A stretch of 64,000 nucleotides of DNA from Cardinalis cardinalis (Eukaryota > Chordata > Aves > Passeriformes > Cardinalidae), in contig JACDOX010000572.1 in the NCBI GenBank assembly GCA_014549065.1, positions 124,001 to 188,000 on the forward strand. Reading direction: 5' to 3'. The position numbers and the translations under genes were made by a program. The notes below the pieces were generated by a model, which was not told where the DNA came from, made no database searches, and saw only the letters and a program-made list of their open reading frames with translations. Below, in pieces: positions 1 through 11,760 of the stretch; position 1 is the stretch's first letter, and every line of letters begins with the position of its first letter.

Positions 1-1375
1 TGTTGTTCGTGCTATTCTGCTATCCATATCATACCTGGTGTACATATATGAACTTGCACTACAGTGCCTGTGGATGCCACTGCTTACAAGATCATAACAC
101 AGATTTAACACTGAAGATCAAAATTGAGTTGTGAACTGTCCAGGCTTCAACAGTTACATACTAGAAGGAAAAAAAAATATTTGAACGTCTAGTCATTATC
201 TTCATGGATAAAGTGGCTGAAGAAAAGGTATGTTCAGTAAAATATGAATTTACACACCTGAAACGTGACATATAAAAATTGTCTTTGCTCCATGCACAAA
301 AAGGTTGTTCACTCTACTTTTAACTCCTAGAGAATCACCAAAAGTCAATCAAGTTTCAAAGTAGGGACCTTCCTACTTTTCTGAAAATCTACTGTATGAA
401 TGTTAACTATATACCAGCTGCAACTGTGCTTCTAGTATTTAGCCTCCAAACAACTGTACTTCCATGCTGACATTCAGCTTAAACTCCTTCTACTTGCTAT
501 CAGCAGGCAATTTATCCTGAAGGGGGTCTAATAGGGAACCAGATCTCCTTTAGGAAACGCTAAATGCCACTGTCCTTGGTCAATGATGGCTAACAACGAG
601 ACATAGGCACTGCCATACCCAGAGCAACGGAAGACATCAGCTGATGCCCCATGTCACCTGGATAACCAATATAACCCAAAGAGTCATCCAATACATTACT
701 AAGAATACTTAAATATTTAAAAAAAAAAATACACACAAACACACATCCTAAGCAATATATTCTTCTCTTCTCTTTCCAGCTTACTTACTTGGCCTTCTTT
801 GACATAAAAAAATTTTGTTTAAGAAGCTGGGTTATTTTGACTTCAAATTCAGAAATAACCAAGTCTGTAGCTAACAAGAAATACTAGGGTTGTTGGTTTT
901 TTTTAATAGTGTAGTTTGATTTTAATCCAAAATATGTTTGAAATATTGTTGATCAAAGCATTAAGTCTGTGTTACTCTTAAATATAAATGTTTCATGTAG
1001 CTTTTAAATTTGCATTCAAAAGCAGCCTAACCTAAGCTGAAATAAAGACATGCAGTCTTTACAGTTTACTAAGGCAATGAAATAGAAAGAAACGTAAGGA
1101 TCTGTTAAGTCCACACTCAACTTTAACTGCAACTAGAATCAGTATGAGCCAAAGGGTGTCACACTGAAAATATAACGCATTAGAACTGCCCGACTTGGAC
1201 ATGACTTTGAACTAGGGCTAAGCAGTCAGACTAACCATCAGGAAGCTGCAATTAAAAGTCTAAAGCCTGGGTGCTGAAGCTAATGCAGAGTCAATATTAA
1301 GAAGTACAGCGCTGTCGCCCTGGGCTAATGCCCATCTCCCTGCCAAGAAGGATTCAAGCTCAAACATCTCCTTCC

Positions 1376-1401
1376 CTTCGTCTTGGTCCTACAAGACGAA
1401 G
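1376..1401. repeat. Perfect hairpin (10-bp arms, 6-base loop)
   Basis: CTTCGTCTTG, loop GTCCTA, CAAGACGAAG. The stem carries CpG on both arms, unusual in this AT-rich region. No T run follows it, so there is no resemblance to a terminator. Confidence 0.95.
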
Positions 1402-2329
1402 ATTTTGATGACTTCGGGATTTTCTCATTGTTATGAAATAAAATTAAGATGCCAAAATCTGAATGATGCTGTGGCAATCTCATAAGTGGATTACATTAAT
1501 CACTTATCAGCAAGGAATGATAATTGTTAAGCAAGAGCAGAACCCTGAGTTCATCCTTATTTATCACTCTGAGACAAAAGGTGAGTACAGAACAGCTGTG
1601 AGTATCAGAAATACACACCAAGTTTGGGGAAAGGGTATGTAAAATGTCCACTAAAAATGCAATGGAATAGCAAAGCTAAAGGCTGGTTTTGCACTGATGC
1701 CTATTTAATACAAATTTCTGTCAGCTCACCACAGCCTTCTTAGTGGGAGAGATTTTCTCATTAAGTTAAATGTGACTGCATTGCACATACACTAGGAATG
1801 CTGCTTCATAAATCTTCCATTTCTTAAAAACAGTGCTCTAATTTTGAAACCGCTGCAAAATAAATTCACACCAAGAACATAGGTTTCTAAACTAGTGAGC
1901 AATAATTTCCTCCATCTTGACCATCTAAAAAAATAAATTTGAGATCATTGAATTGGCTAATACAGCAAACACACCTGTATTTCAGTGCTTTCCTAAGGGG
2001 AATGGCAGTGGTAAGAAGGACTTAAAAACCAGCACTCAACAGGAGGAGATCACCATTACCCTCCCATGGTAAATGAACTTCACCCCAACACTCCTGCTGC
2101 CCCAAATGCCAGCAGCAAAGAAGCTGCCCTGCAGAAAGCTGCTTGCTTCAGCACAGGATGAGGAGGGCAGGCTGGAGGAAGGCCTCCATCCATCACTCAT
2201 ATCCTATCCCACAAGGACTCTAGCAAAACCTGTTGCACAAGCTGGTATTGGATACCCATGAGAGACACAGCACCCCATCTTAAAGAGCTTCCTGCCCTGA
2301 TTAAGCCAAGAGTTACAAGCATGGCATGT

Positions 2330-2420
2330 GCAGCCCTTGTCTCAGTCACTTGGTTTGAGCAGAGCTTAGATCAGATGGCATCCAGGGATCCTTCCCAATT
2401 CAAATTACTCTGTGATCATA
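2330..2420 (+). mobile_element. Degraded CR1 3'-tail fragment
   Basis: TTAGATCAGATGGCATCCAG, GGATCCTTCCCAATTCAA and TACTCTGTGATCAT parallel the conserved CR1 tail (TAGATGATCTCCAGAGGTCC, CTTCCAACCTCAA, TTCTGTGATTCTGTGA). Old and divergent; limits are approximate. Confidence 0.55.
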
Positions 2421-5400
2421 AAAAAGCTGGTGCAAGAAAGCTGTTAAAAAAATGGAAAAAACCTCAGATCCCCACACACCATACAACAACATACCAATCT
2501 CCTCTTCCAACACTGGAGGCAGTACCCACCCTCCTAACATTTACCTGGGACAGTAGCATATAAAAAACCTACTGGTTTTGCCTGTTTTTTGGATTTGAAG
2601 TATTAGTTAAAGCATTCTGCTGATGTTAGCCCGAGAAAAGCCTGGAGCAAGAGCTTTTACTCCATGCTTCTTCACCTGACTCTGGTGAGAGCTTTTTTAG
2701 TCTCAGCTCTTCTTTTAAAAATATTTTTCCCAATTTAATTTTATTTACTCTAAAGAGTCACATTCAAGACTTCCAAAGCACCAAGATTTCAAACATGATC
2801 AAAGTCCCATCAAAACAGACACTACACAAATACACAGTAACACTAGAACTGTTGGCATGAACTGCAACTTACATATCAGAATAAATACATAAATTTTTAA
2901 AAATTCACAAATAAAACTTCAGCATATATTAGGAAAACCAAGTCACAGCTGTGTATGTTTAAAAACTTCCACTATGTTCTTTTTTCTTCCTCCTTCCTTT
3001 TACCCAGATCATAAGTTCTTGCTCATCCAAGTTTTGAGAAAGCATGTTTATTAAGAAAAAACTCAAATCAGAATGACCATCTCAAGAAGAATGATCAGAA
3101 AGCTATTGTCTTATGCACAGAAGTGAAAATTCTTGCAGAGAAATGAAAATATTTAATCAAATCAAAACCAATAAATACTAGATACTGAATGAACACCTTA
3201 ACCACATACATACAGAAAGGCATTTCTCACCCTGACATGCATCCCCAAATTGGAAAAAATAAGGCAAAAACAAGTCAGTGTAGGGTAGTCAAATGAGCTT
3301 TGCCAAAATGAGCAAGTTTTTTAGCCTCCATGGCTCTGCTGTTCTCGTATTTTTCTGATCTGTGCTCAACTTTTGAGGTCAGAGTTTGAAAATAAAATTC
3401 AGCAGGCATGTTCCTGATATACGAAAAAGGTTCAGAAGAGTTTGAAAAAACTCTGAAAATTAGTTGAAAAAAGAAACTACCACCAAAAGGATTCAGCCTA
3501 AATTCCAGGTATGTGCTGCTCANTTGTGACTAACTCAACGATTTTAATGAAGTCTCTCACTCCCTAAAATTACATTTTTCTCAGATGGGTGACAAGGTGG
3601 TCATCTTCTTAAGGGAAGTAGCATTTATGAAAGCGCTCATCAGAAAAAAAAGACACAATTCTGAATTGCTGGCTTGTGAACAAGATCTGATGGACCAAAC
3701 ATCCCAAGAACAGGCTGGAAAACACAAAGGGGAAGGTATATGGCTAAAAAAAAAAATACTTAAACATTCTGAATTTTTCATTTTAGTTGGAAAATATCAA
3801 AGGACATCTCCTCCTTTTGCTAAGTGATAGGAAAAACAAAGGCTCCTAGTGTGGTTTACCTCATGCAGACTAGATATTGTTTTAAATACTTCTAATGCAT
3901 TTATTTCAGCTTCCTTGATGATGTTCAAAGCCCCACTACTCATCCACAGACAGCTACTCACACAGGCTCGTGGGTGATGGAAACTTCTCCCAGTACATAT
4001 TTTTAATTAGACAGACATCACCACAGGAGACATGACAGACCAGGTGAGATGCCACCTGCCTAGCAGCATCTCCCTAGAAACAGAATCGCACTTTCATTCC
4101 TCCTCTCATGTCAACATGGATGGTTTCTAGCAGAAAGGGTTTAGTGTGAAAACACACATTCTTATGGTTCTGGAGTATCTTCAGCTAAGTCCTCTGCCAT
4201 TCACAGCTGTCACGCACCCATGGTACTGCTTCTGTATTTATTTCTTCAGAATTAGGACAGACATTATCATCACAAGCCCGCATTTGTGAAAGCAGCAAAT
4301 AAAGATGCTTCCCTAGNCCCCTTCAGTAAAGCAACAAGAATGCAGATTTTTGGCAGAACATTGATGCGTGCCGTGGAAACAGAAAAATACTATCACACTG
4401 CTCTTAGTAGCTGACTTACCAAATCAATCATTATTGTGAAGAAAAACCAATCAATCTGTTTCTCACAAACCTTTAACTCCTATGCAATACATATTACTGG
4501 CAATCTATTGGAAATAAATGAGCAAAGGGTTTTTTGCTAGAACTCTCACTAAGAAGGAATCTTTACTTTCTAGGAAACCAGAAAAACGCATTTAAAAATG
4601 CATTTATCAAGGCTTCATTTAAGTCTATGGTAATAAGATGTTGTTCAAAGTCAAGATTTAGTTAATCAAGCTAGACTGCCTATGGACAACATGTATTAAA
4701 CTGAAGCACCTCTAATATTTTTAATAATCTTTTTTAAGATCTCAAGAAAAAAGATATGATTCTTTTAATTCATAATCTCATGTAAATCCAGAGCAGCTAT
4801 GATCAATAACAGACAATTCATGTGCCAAGGGAAAAATGCTGAATTTGAAGTATCTAGGCCATGGGATACAAGTGAAAAGTTTTAGCTCTCAGCTTGATTT
4901 TTCTTGCATTTTGTCTATTTGAAGACACTGAACCTTATATTATAATTTCTTTTTTGGTTTTTTAGCATGTTCATTAGTTTTGGTTACTAACCCTGAACTC
5001 ACGTACATATAGCAACATGGTGTTTATTTTCCCAGCCACGTCTTCTGGACTTATGATCAGTTTTTCCTGCTTTCGCTTGCCATAAACATTACCACACACT
5101 GACACAATCTAAAGCCAAGCAACAAAACCACTGCAAATGACTGGCTACACTGGCCTGTTAAAAATACAAAACAAGCAGCTGAACAGGAGATTCCATTTTG
5201 TTTTACCCTCATGCCTTTTCTGCTGGCTGTAGTGCTGATAAGCACTGCTTACAAAACAAAATGTTATCTACATTTCAAAGATGCACACAGTCCTCATATT
5301 GAAAGCTTTTTAAGTTTAAGAACATAAGCATTGCATGTGGCTGCGGCTTAAAATGGTATCAAAGAAGTCAGAAGCCAGCTCCTGGTCAAATTAAAATCCA

Positions 5401-5576
5401 TTCAAATCTCATATGCAAAGAGTTCAGGTTTCTCATTTGTGTTCCCATTTAGATAGATGACACAAATTTTAGCCTCAAAATTAGTACTCCCTTTATTCAA
5501 AGTGTTATGGATTACTTACATTACTACAGAGCAAACAAAATCTTCGGATATATAAGACCCTCAAAATAATAAGGGC

Positions 5577-5606
5577 ATGGTGGACTACAAGATGGTGGAC
5601 TACAAG
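5577..5606 (+). repeat. 15-bp perfect tandem duplication
   Basis: ATGGTGGACTACAAG occurs twice head to tail. Confidence 0.95.
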
Positions 5607-7149
5607 ATTCTCACTTTGGCATCCACAAAAATCCACCAAATCCCGTATCACAAAATCTCCTCTAAAGCATTAGCTCCCACGTTTTAAATATGTGAAGGCA
5701 ATTCTATTCAATTAAAAAAAAAAAGAAAGAAAATNGAAAAAAAAAAAAAACAGAATGCATTCCCTTCCCAATATATATGAAATTGCAAACTTATCATAAA
5801 GGATTTCACATTAAGTAACCAAACAGCGTTATACTAAAAAGCTTTGGCATGTCTCCCTCTTCACACACCAGAACTATCTTTTCTATCTACCTAGATGTAC
5901 CAAATCACTTTCCCAGCATTCTTACATTTTTGAGCTGAAGAGCTACTCAGTAAATACTTTTGATAGCCTTTCAATAGGCCAACCTTTCATCTATTAAGAC
6001 AGCACAGTAGCCAGAACGTTTGCTATTTTAAGGGAAGATAATGCACTAATGTAAAATAGAAGTATCATTTTAAGCTACAACTAGAAATGTCCAAAACACA
6101 GAGCAATGAATTATGTGATTCACAGCACCCAGCCAAGCTTGAACCACCATTACTTTGTAGAAATCAGCTTGGCCTAAAAGCTCATTGATATATTAATGTC
6201 AGACCATATTTTCCAAGGAAGGCAAGCTGTCTTTCACTAAGGTTTACATTTCACTCATTAAACATCCAAAACACTCATCTGAGGTACACTACAACACTAA
6301 ATGTTCTGCTTTTTCAGACTTTCTTGTGGCCGTCCATTATTATCCACCTGACATTTGATTTTTCTGTACAAACACACATAAATGCACGCAATTCAACAGC
6401 AACTGTTCTCCTTCCCTCCTGAACAGCACTTCTGGGCAGCCTATCCTGCTCCTTTCTCCCACAGCACTAGACATAAAGGCAAACCTGCATCTCACTTTTG
6501 ATTTGGCAGCACACAGAGAATAAACACATTCTATGCCACCATCACCTTTTGGGAGGAATAGACATCATGTGCTTGTTCCTGATATGGGCCGCAAAGGCAG
6601 GCGCAGGTGGTCCAGATTTAACAGCAATGCAGCAGAACCTGGAGTACTATGACTGGAATATTGGCAAGTTATTTGGGACCCCATGGGCCACAGCTGCAGA
6701 GCAGTCCCAAAACTGCAGCCACCTGGGTGTACTCTTATCAGCTGGTGTAACGTGATGCATGTCAAAGACAAGAAAAACGCTACATGGCTGATTTGCCCTA
6801 CACCCACGTTAGCTCACTCTTAACGTATGCAGAGTCAGGCAAACACCTCTGCCTTCTAGTTCCTCAGCAGCTATGAAAACAGGCAGATCTCCAATGCATT
6901 CTCTAAACCAAACTGCAATTCCACAGCCCGAAAAATCTACAAAAGGAGAAAGCAAAAAGATGTAGTTTTCCATCCTAGACCCACAGCCCCCTCGCTCTTA
7001 AAGAGAAGACTTATGATGGCAGTAAAACAAGTCTTGGTAGACTGCTCCTATTGACTCCGATCGTTACAGAAAGCAGATGTAATGTACACGGCTGCACTGA
7101 CCACGACTGTGATTCAGGCAATCGGTGTTTTCAAACTGCTTCTCCGGGG

Positions 7150-7180
7150 AAAAAAAAAAAAAATTTAAAAAAAAAAAAAA
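7150..7180. repeat. A-rich low-complexity tract
   Basis: Two poly(A) runs separated by TTT, about 380 bases left of the CpG island. Confidence 0.9.
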
Positions 7181-7559
7181 TCAAGACGTCTTCCATTTCC
7201 TGAGAGCAGAACGTGATGGTAGCAGATGTCACCTTCCCNCCAGCCCAGGGGTGGAGAGCACGCTCCACGGGGAGTACGGGGAGATGCAGGCCCCTGCTGC
7301 AAACCCCGGCAGCATCACCCGACGGAAGGGGCTGCTGAGACCGTCCTGCTGCAACGGCGACCATTCGATCGCCGGATGCGAAATCCCCACATTGCCCCCG
7401 CCCCTCACTATTTCTCCTTTCCACCATAGAAAAGGTGCGCATAGGAAAAAATAAAAAACAGCAAACCAATGCACTGGTTTCAGGTCCACAGCTGCATACG
7501 ACATTATTCTACACGCACCCCACCCCCACCAAATAAAATAATGGAATAAACAAACGGAG

Positions 7560-8430
7560 GGAAAGCACGCAATGCCTCGCCAGAGGCCGGGATGGAGGCG
7601 GTCATGGCCGCGTTGGCACCGCTCCCCGCAGCCCGGGGCAGGTGCAGAGCTGCCCCGCTGGCTCGGAGATGCGCGCACACCCACGCAGCCGGACAGAGGC
7701 CGCCGCAGCGCCCGCATCCCGCTGCGGGCGGGAGCCGCCGGGCGGCACAGGCCCGGCATCCCGCGCCGGGAGCCCGCCCCGCGGGCCCGCTGCCTCCCGG
7801 AGACCGCGACGGGGGCCCGGCCGGACCCCTCTCCCGCTCCCGGCCACGATCCCTCCGCACCTGGTGCGGGTCCGCGTCGCCTCCTTAGCAGGCAGGGCGG
7901 CTCCGGCTGGGGCGGCGATGCAGCGCAGGGCGGAAAGCCCAGCACCCGGCCGCTCCTCCCGCGGCCACCATCTTCCTCCTCCTCCTCCTGCCGCCGCCAG
8001 CACTGCCCGGGCCGGCCCCTCCCGCCGCACCGCCCTCACGCGTCAGCGCGCCCGCTCGCTCCCTCCGTCCCTTCCTCCCTCCCGCTGCCTCCCGGCGGGA
8101 GCGGGGCCCGACGGGCGTGGGCGGTGCCGGGCTCGGCTCGGCTGCTGCCAGCGCGGCTCCTGCCCCGGCCCCGCGCCGGTCACACGCCCGGCGCTCTCCG
8201 GACCGGCTGGCAGCGCCTGGGCAGCTCGGAGCCAGGGAGGCCTGCAGGGCACCGACCCGTCCGTCTCACTTTCCCTGGGCACGGGACCCGCAGGCTCGGT
8301 GGACCAGGAGGGAGGAGGTGTGAGGGTGGGTGTACCAAGGCGCCGCATCCGCATCGCAGCTGCGAGCGGGCCCTGGTCGTCCTCCTCACCTGGGGAGAAG
8401 CTGCAAAGACCGAGGTGCAGCACAGCTAAC
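7560..8430 (-). promoter_or_regulatory. CpG island, probable APBA1 promoter and non-coding first exon
   Basis: A sharply bounded GC/CpG-rich block in AT-rich DNA. Its long open frames on both strands overlap each other and reflect high GC, not coding. In mammals the gene downstream of PTAR1 on the same strand is APBA1 (Mint1/X11-alpha), whose first exon is non-coding. This island sits in the right place and distance, about 20 kb past the PTAR1 stop. It contains GC boxes, a YY1-like AAGATGGTGGCC on the minus strand (7974-7963) and a CCT-rich run near 7973-7990. The link to APBA1 is by synteny; no APBA1 coding exon is in the window. Confidence 0.6.
8384..8392 (-). promoter_or_regulatory. Candidate splice donor CAG|GTGAGG at the CpG island edge
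   Basis: The minus strand reads CCCCAGGTGAGGAGG, with GT at 8389-8388. It could close a non-coding first exon lying just to its right. This fits an APBA1-type 5' end but rests on one motif. Confidence 0.25.
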
Positions 8431-9559
8431 CAAATTGTGCACGCAGCCTGCAGGGAGGCTTACTGCTATGCTAGGAAGGGCTTGGCAGCGCCTCTTTCCC
8501 ACAATACCTACGCCCGTGTTCGTGAACACAAACACAGCGTTGCATCTATAGTCCGGCTGTAAGCTATCTGGTGTATATTCTCCAAGCTCCTGCTCCCTGT
8601 ACTTAACTGTCTCAGTGATTCCACACATGCAAACAAAATCCTAAAGTCCTCAAGATAGTGTCTTGCATTTTATAGTATTTAAACAAAATAAACTATCATA
8701 AGAAATACAAGGTTTCTTTTTCACAGCTAGATTGATACCTAACCATCTTTTTCATTTTAAAAAATGCCAGGGGACTTTAAAAAACCTAACAACTGTTGAA
8801 AAGTTGTAGTATTGGCGACCTAAACTGGTACATTTTGACAGTATTGTTAATTTATCTCTTCATCTGTTGTGTTAGACATCTGTGAAGTGTTTAGGCAAAC
8901 CTCACCGCAATCTACATATAAAGGCTTCTAACTAATTACTATGATAACTTGGTGTTAGTTTGGATTTAAATTCTGTTTTCCCCCTTCTGGTGGATAGAGA
9001 CTTTCTGGTTCTTGGTAACATCACCGCCTATTCCCCTGTTACGATACAGTTCAGTTCCTCTGTATTGCACAGCTGCATTCCTAAATGCCCGATGCCCTAA
9101 TGCCACAGTATTCTCCAAATGAAGACATAAAAAAATGAAACTATGAAAAAATACATTGAAAAGAATGAAGAAGTTAAGGAAACACATTTATTCTTTAGAC
9201 AACTGCTACCAAAGTCCCTTCCTCTGTTTTTAATACATCACAACACTTCATTTCTTTCCCTCCTATGCTAATAGTTTCTATGCATCACTGGTTTTCTATC
9301 CTGTTCTGGAGGAACCTAACATTTGTAGCAAAAATAAATAAGCCTGGAGGCCATGTCTGTTCCCTTCTTTGCTATGTCCTGTATGTATGGCCCTGGAACA
9401 GCCCTGGGTTACCACGACTTAAGGTGTATAGAATATGCATAACAGATTTCCAAAACTATCAATTCTTGGAGAGTTTCGTTAGATAAAACACTTCACTTGC
9501 AATCAAGCTCCTTTCCCCTGCTCTTCCTCTCAAAATAATTAAGCATCTGGTCCCGAATG

Positions 9560-9660
9560 GGATCTTTGTCGTTCTCCAAGAGGGACGTTTGCCCAGGTGA
9601 CCTCTAGGGGTCCACCCCGACCTACGTTTTTCTGTTACATTTCTGTCGTTTAGAAAGATT
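9560..9660 (+). mobile_element. Degraded CR1 3'-tail fragment
   Basis: CAGGTGACCTCTAGGGGTCC, ACCCCGACCTACG and TTTTTCTGTTACATTTCTGT match the CR1 tail pattern (CAGGTGACCTCTAGAGGTCC, CCTTCCAACCTA, TTCTGTGATTCTGTG). 5'-truncated. Confidence 0.6.
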
Positions 9661-10171
9661 ACCAATTGCAGTTTCAATGACTGCTAAATTATATCCTAGA
9701 GAAGTTTCATGTCCTAAACGCATTTTTCTCGCAGAGCTCCAATTACAGCATGTGTTTCACAGCCCATGATGACAGGTCTTTTAGCACATAAGCTGTCTGT
9801 GAACCTGAAGAGACGGACACTGCTAGAACACAACAGTATTAGTATTGCTAATGCTGTATTAGCATTGACCTTCAGGCTCTTATTTTCATTATCATCATTA
9901 TTTAGCGAAATTTCAATCTAGAAAATTAAAACAAACTGAAAAACCAGTAGGAAAAGCACCAAGACTAATCTGTAACATTTATAAAATCATGTAGCACTGC
10001 AGACGAATCAATACTGTCCGCTGGATATTAAATTATAACCTTCTGAGTGTGACAGTTTTGTAAGTAGCTGTGGTAATCAGGGACAAATATATATCAGCCA
10101 GCTTCTGGCATATTCAGACAAACTTGCTAGGTAAAAAGTGCTATTTACACTAAACCTATTTTTTCATTTAT

Positions 10172-10209
10172 GGGGGGTTGGAGGGGGGAGGGAGGGAGAA
10201 GGAAGGGGA
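10172..10209 (+). repeat. G-run cluster, potential G-quadruplex
   Basis: Runs of six, six, three and three G, then GG and GGGG, separated by one to five bases. This satisfies the usual four-run G-quadruplex pattern on the plus strand, in an otherwise AT-rich region. Confidence 0.8.
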
Positions 10210-11413
10210 GTGTTGCTATTTATATACCCATTAGCCTAGATAAAAGCTTTGGCCCTGGCAGTTCAGACACATTTTTCCTACATTAGCCTCCTAATCTAGT
10301 CAGCTTCTATGTGTTTTCAGGAACTGGACATTGCAGTGATCTTAGGTGTGTGTGACATTATTTTCAGGCTTGGGCCAAAAGCAAAACAGCTCTCACAGGT
10401 TAAAAGACGAGTGCAAGCTTGACATTTTTAAGGTCAGATAGCTCAAGACCCCGAAGGGCTCGAAATGAATGCTTTCTACTGTCTGAAAGCTTAGGATTAC
10501 AGCTTTCATATCTCAAAAAGCATTAATCACTAACTCTAGTGGTGTGTGCATTACCTGTTGCTAGAAGAGAGTAGGCTGTTTCAGGGGTGCTTGCTGGTAC
10601 TGAAATAGGTGGGTTTCAGAAACCAAAATGTTTTCAAATTCTGGTACTGGACCGATGAGCTAAAAGGAAGGCAGTTTTATGAATAGTATCTTCCAGACTC
10701 AATCATCTTATCTTCTTTACTAGCTTCTTGGTCTGAAACTAAGTCAATAGCATGGAATCAGATCTATGGTTTTCAAGCATAAAAATCCAATTTTGTCAAC
10801 TATTCTGACTTCCCATATAAAATTTTACTGTGTCTTCATCCAATCTGTCTGTAACTCCTTAGCAGCATAGGAAACACTTCCATTCCACTGCCAATGATTT
10901 TCCATGTCAGCAATGATACTTTAATATAACCTCCAAGCACTCCTGAAATCTCCATGTGCACAAGAAGATGCTTTTCTTTATCATTTAGATATGTGTAGTC
11001 TTAAGGGAGTATTGGAAAAAATCAAACACTTTATTCTTTAAATGCTTCTTCTGTCTTATCTTTGATTGTATTTTATGACACATGAGTAATATAGCCTCTA
11101 ATCAACTGAGACTCAACATCACTAAGCTTTCTAGTGCTNTTTCAAACATTAGTCACTGTTCCCAAAAGTTGGGGTGCTTGCTTTACAGAATATGAAAAAA
11201 ATCCATGTTAATTCTATAGTTAATGAAGTGACTACATTTTTTTTCTGATAAGGATTGTTCATCACTTCAGCAAATGGTGTTCTCACTAGTGGGCTGGTTC
11301 CTGGAGTCAGGTACTTCTGAATGCAGTGCCATAGAAATCAGTCATGTGATCAGCCCAACTGCTTGGCAAAACCAAGCCAGAAGTAGACTCGGGTCCAGTT
11401 TTTTAACCCATAG

Positions 11414-11760
11414 TGTCATGGTTTAGGAATGGTATTCCCCAATTTAGTGCTGGCACTGAAACATTACAATCCATGCACCATCCATTCACTCCCCTGGCCC
11501 CTCTCTTCCCCTCATCTCTGCAGAAGGCTAGAGAGGAGAACTGGAGGTACAAAAGACTAGGATCATGGCTTGAAATAGGAGCAATTTACTGGAAGCAGTA
11601 GTGAGATAATAAATGAACAGTAACAGCAACAATATTAATAACAGAGTGTACAAGAGAGGTGAAGGATTCACATGTGCTCACCATGCAGACACATTACCCT
11701 TTACCTCCTGCTCCTTTCAAAACCATTTGAAAGAGCAGCAGTGAAAGCAATTTAAAAAAA
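11414..11760 (+). mobile_element. Avian ERV (ERVL-like) LTR fragment
   Basis: It begins TGTCATGGTTTAGGAATGG and continues TTCCCCAATTTAGTGCTGG... and GGAGCAATTTACTGG, which I recognise as the start of a common bird LTR. A short palindrome (CTTTCAAA-ACCA-TTTGAAAG) lies near 11715. No CA end or target-site duplication of the adjacent CATAG was found, so it is truncated. The right boundary is approximate. Confidence 0.65.

Larger units (their letters stand above)
1..7130. other. Gene-free AT-rich region, probable APBA1 intron 1
   Basis: No conserved coding exon, RNA gene or complete transposon was seen. It holds a perfect hairpin (1376-1401), a degraded CR1 tail (about 2330-2420), a 15-bp tandem duplication (5577-5606), and A-rich runs near 5711-5751. 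The APBA1 assignment depends on the CpG island to its right. Confidence 0.45.
8431..11413. other. Intergenic DNA between the CpG island and the first LTR
   Basis: AT-rich. Apart from the CR1 tail at about 9560-9660 and the G-run cluster at 10172-10209, I see nothing recognisable. Confidence 0.6.

Noticed and set aside
2073..2563. Two consecutive plus-strand open frames (62 and 101 codons)
   Set aside because: The second runs through a degraded CR1 tail; neither resembles a known protein.
6498..6755. 85-codon plus-strand open frame with fairly protein-like composition
   Set aside because: No family recognised, no splice or start context beyond chance, and a similar-length frame on the other strand; not supported as a gene.
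7572..8562. Several long overlapping open frames on both strands (up to about 306 codons)
   Set aside because: They lie in a CpG island where stop codons are rare, overlap one another in all frames, are Arg/Pro/Ala-rich, and show no recognised domain or conserved start.
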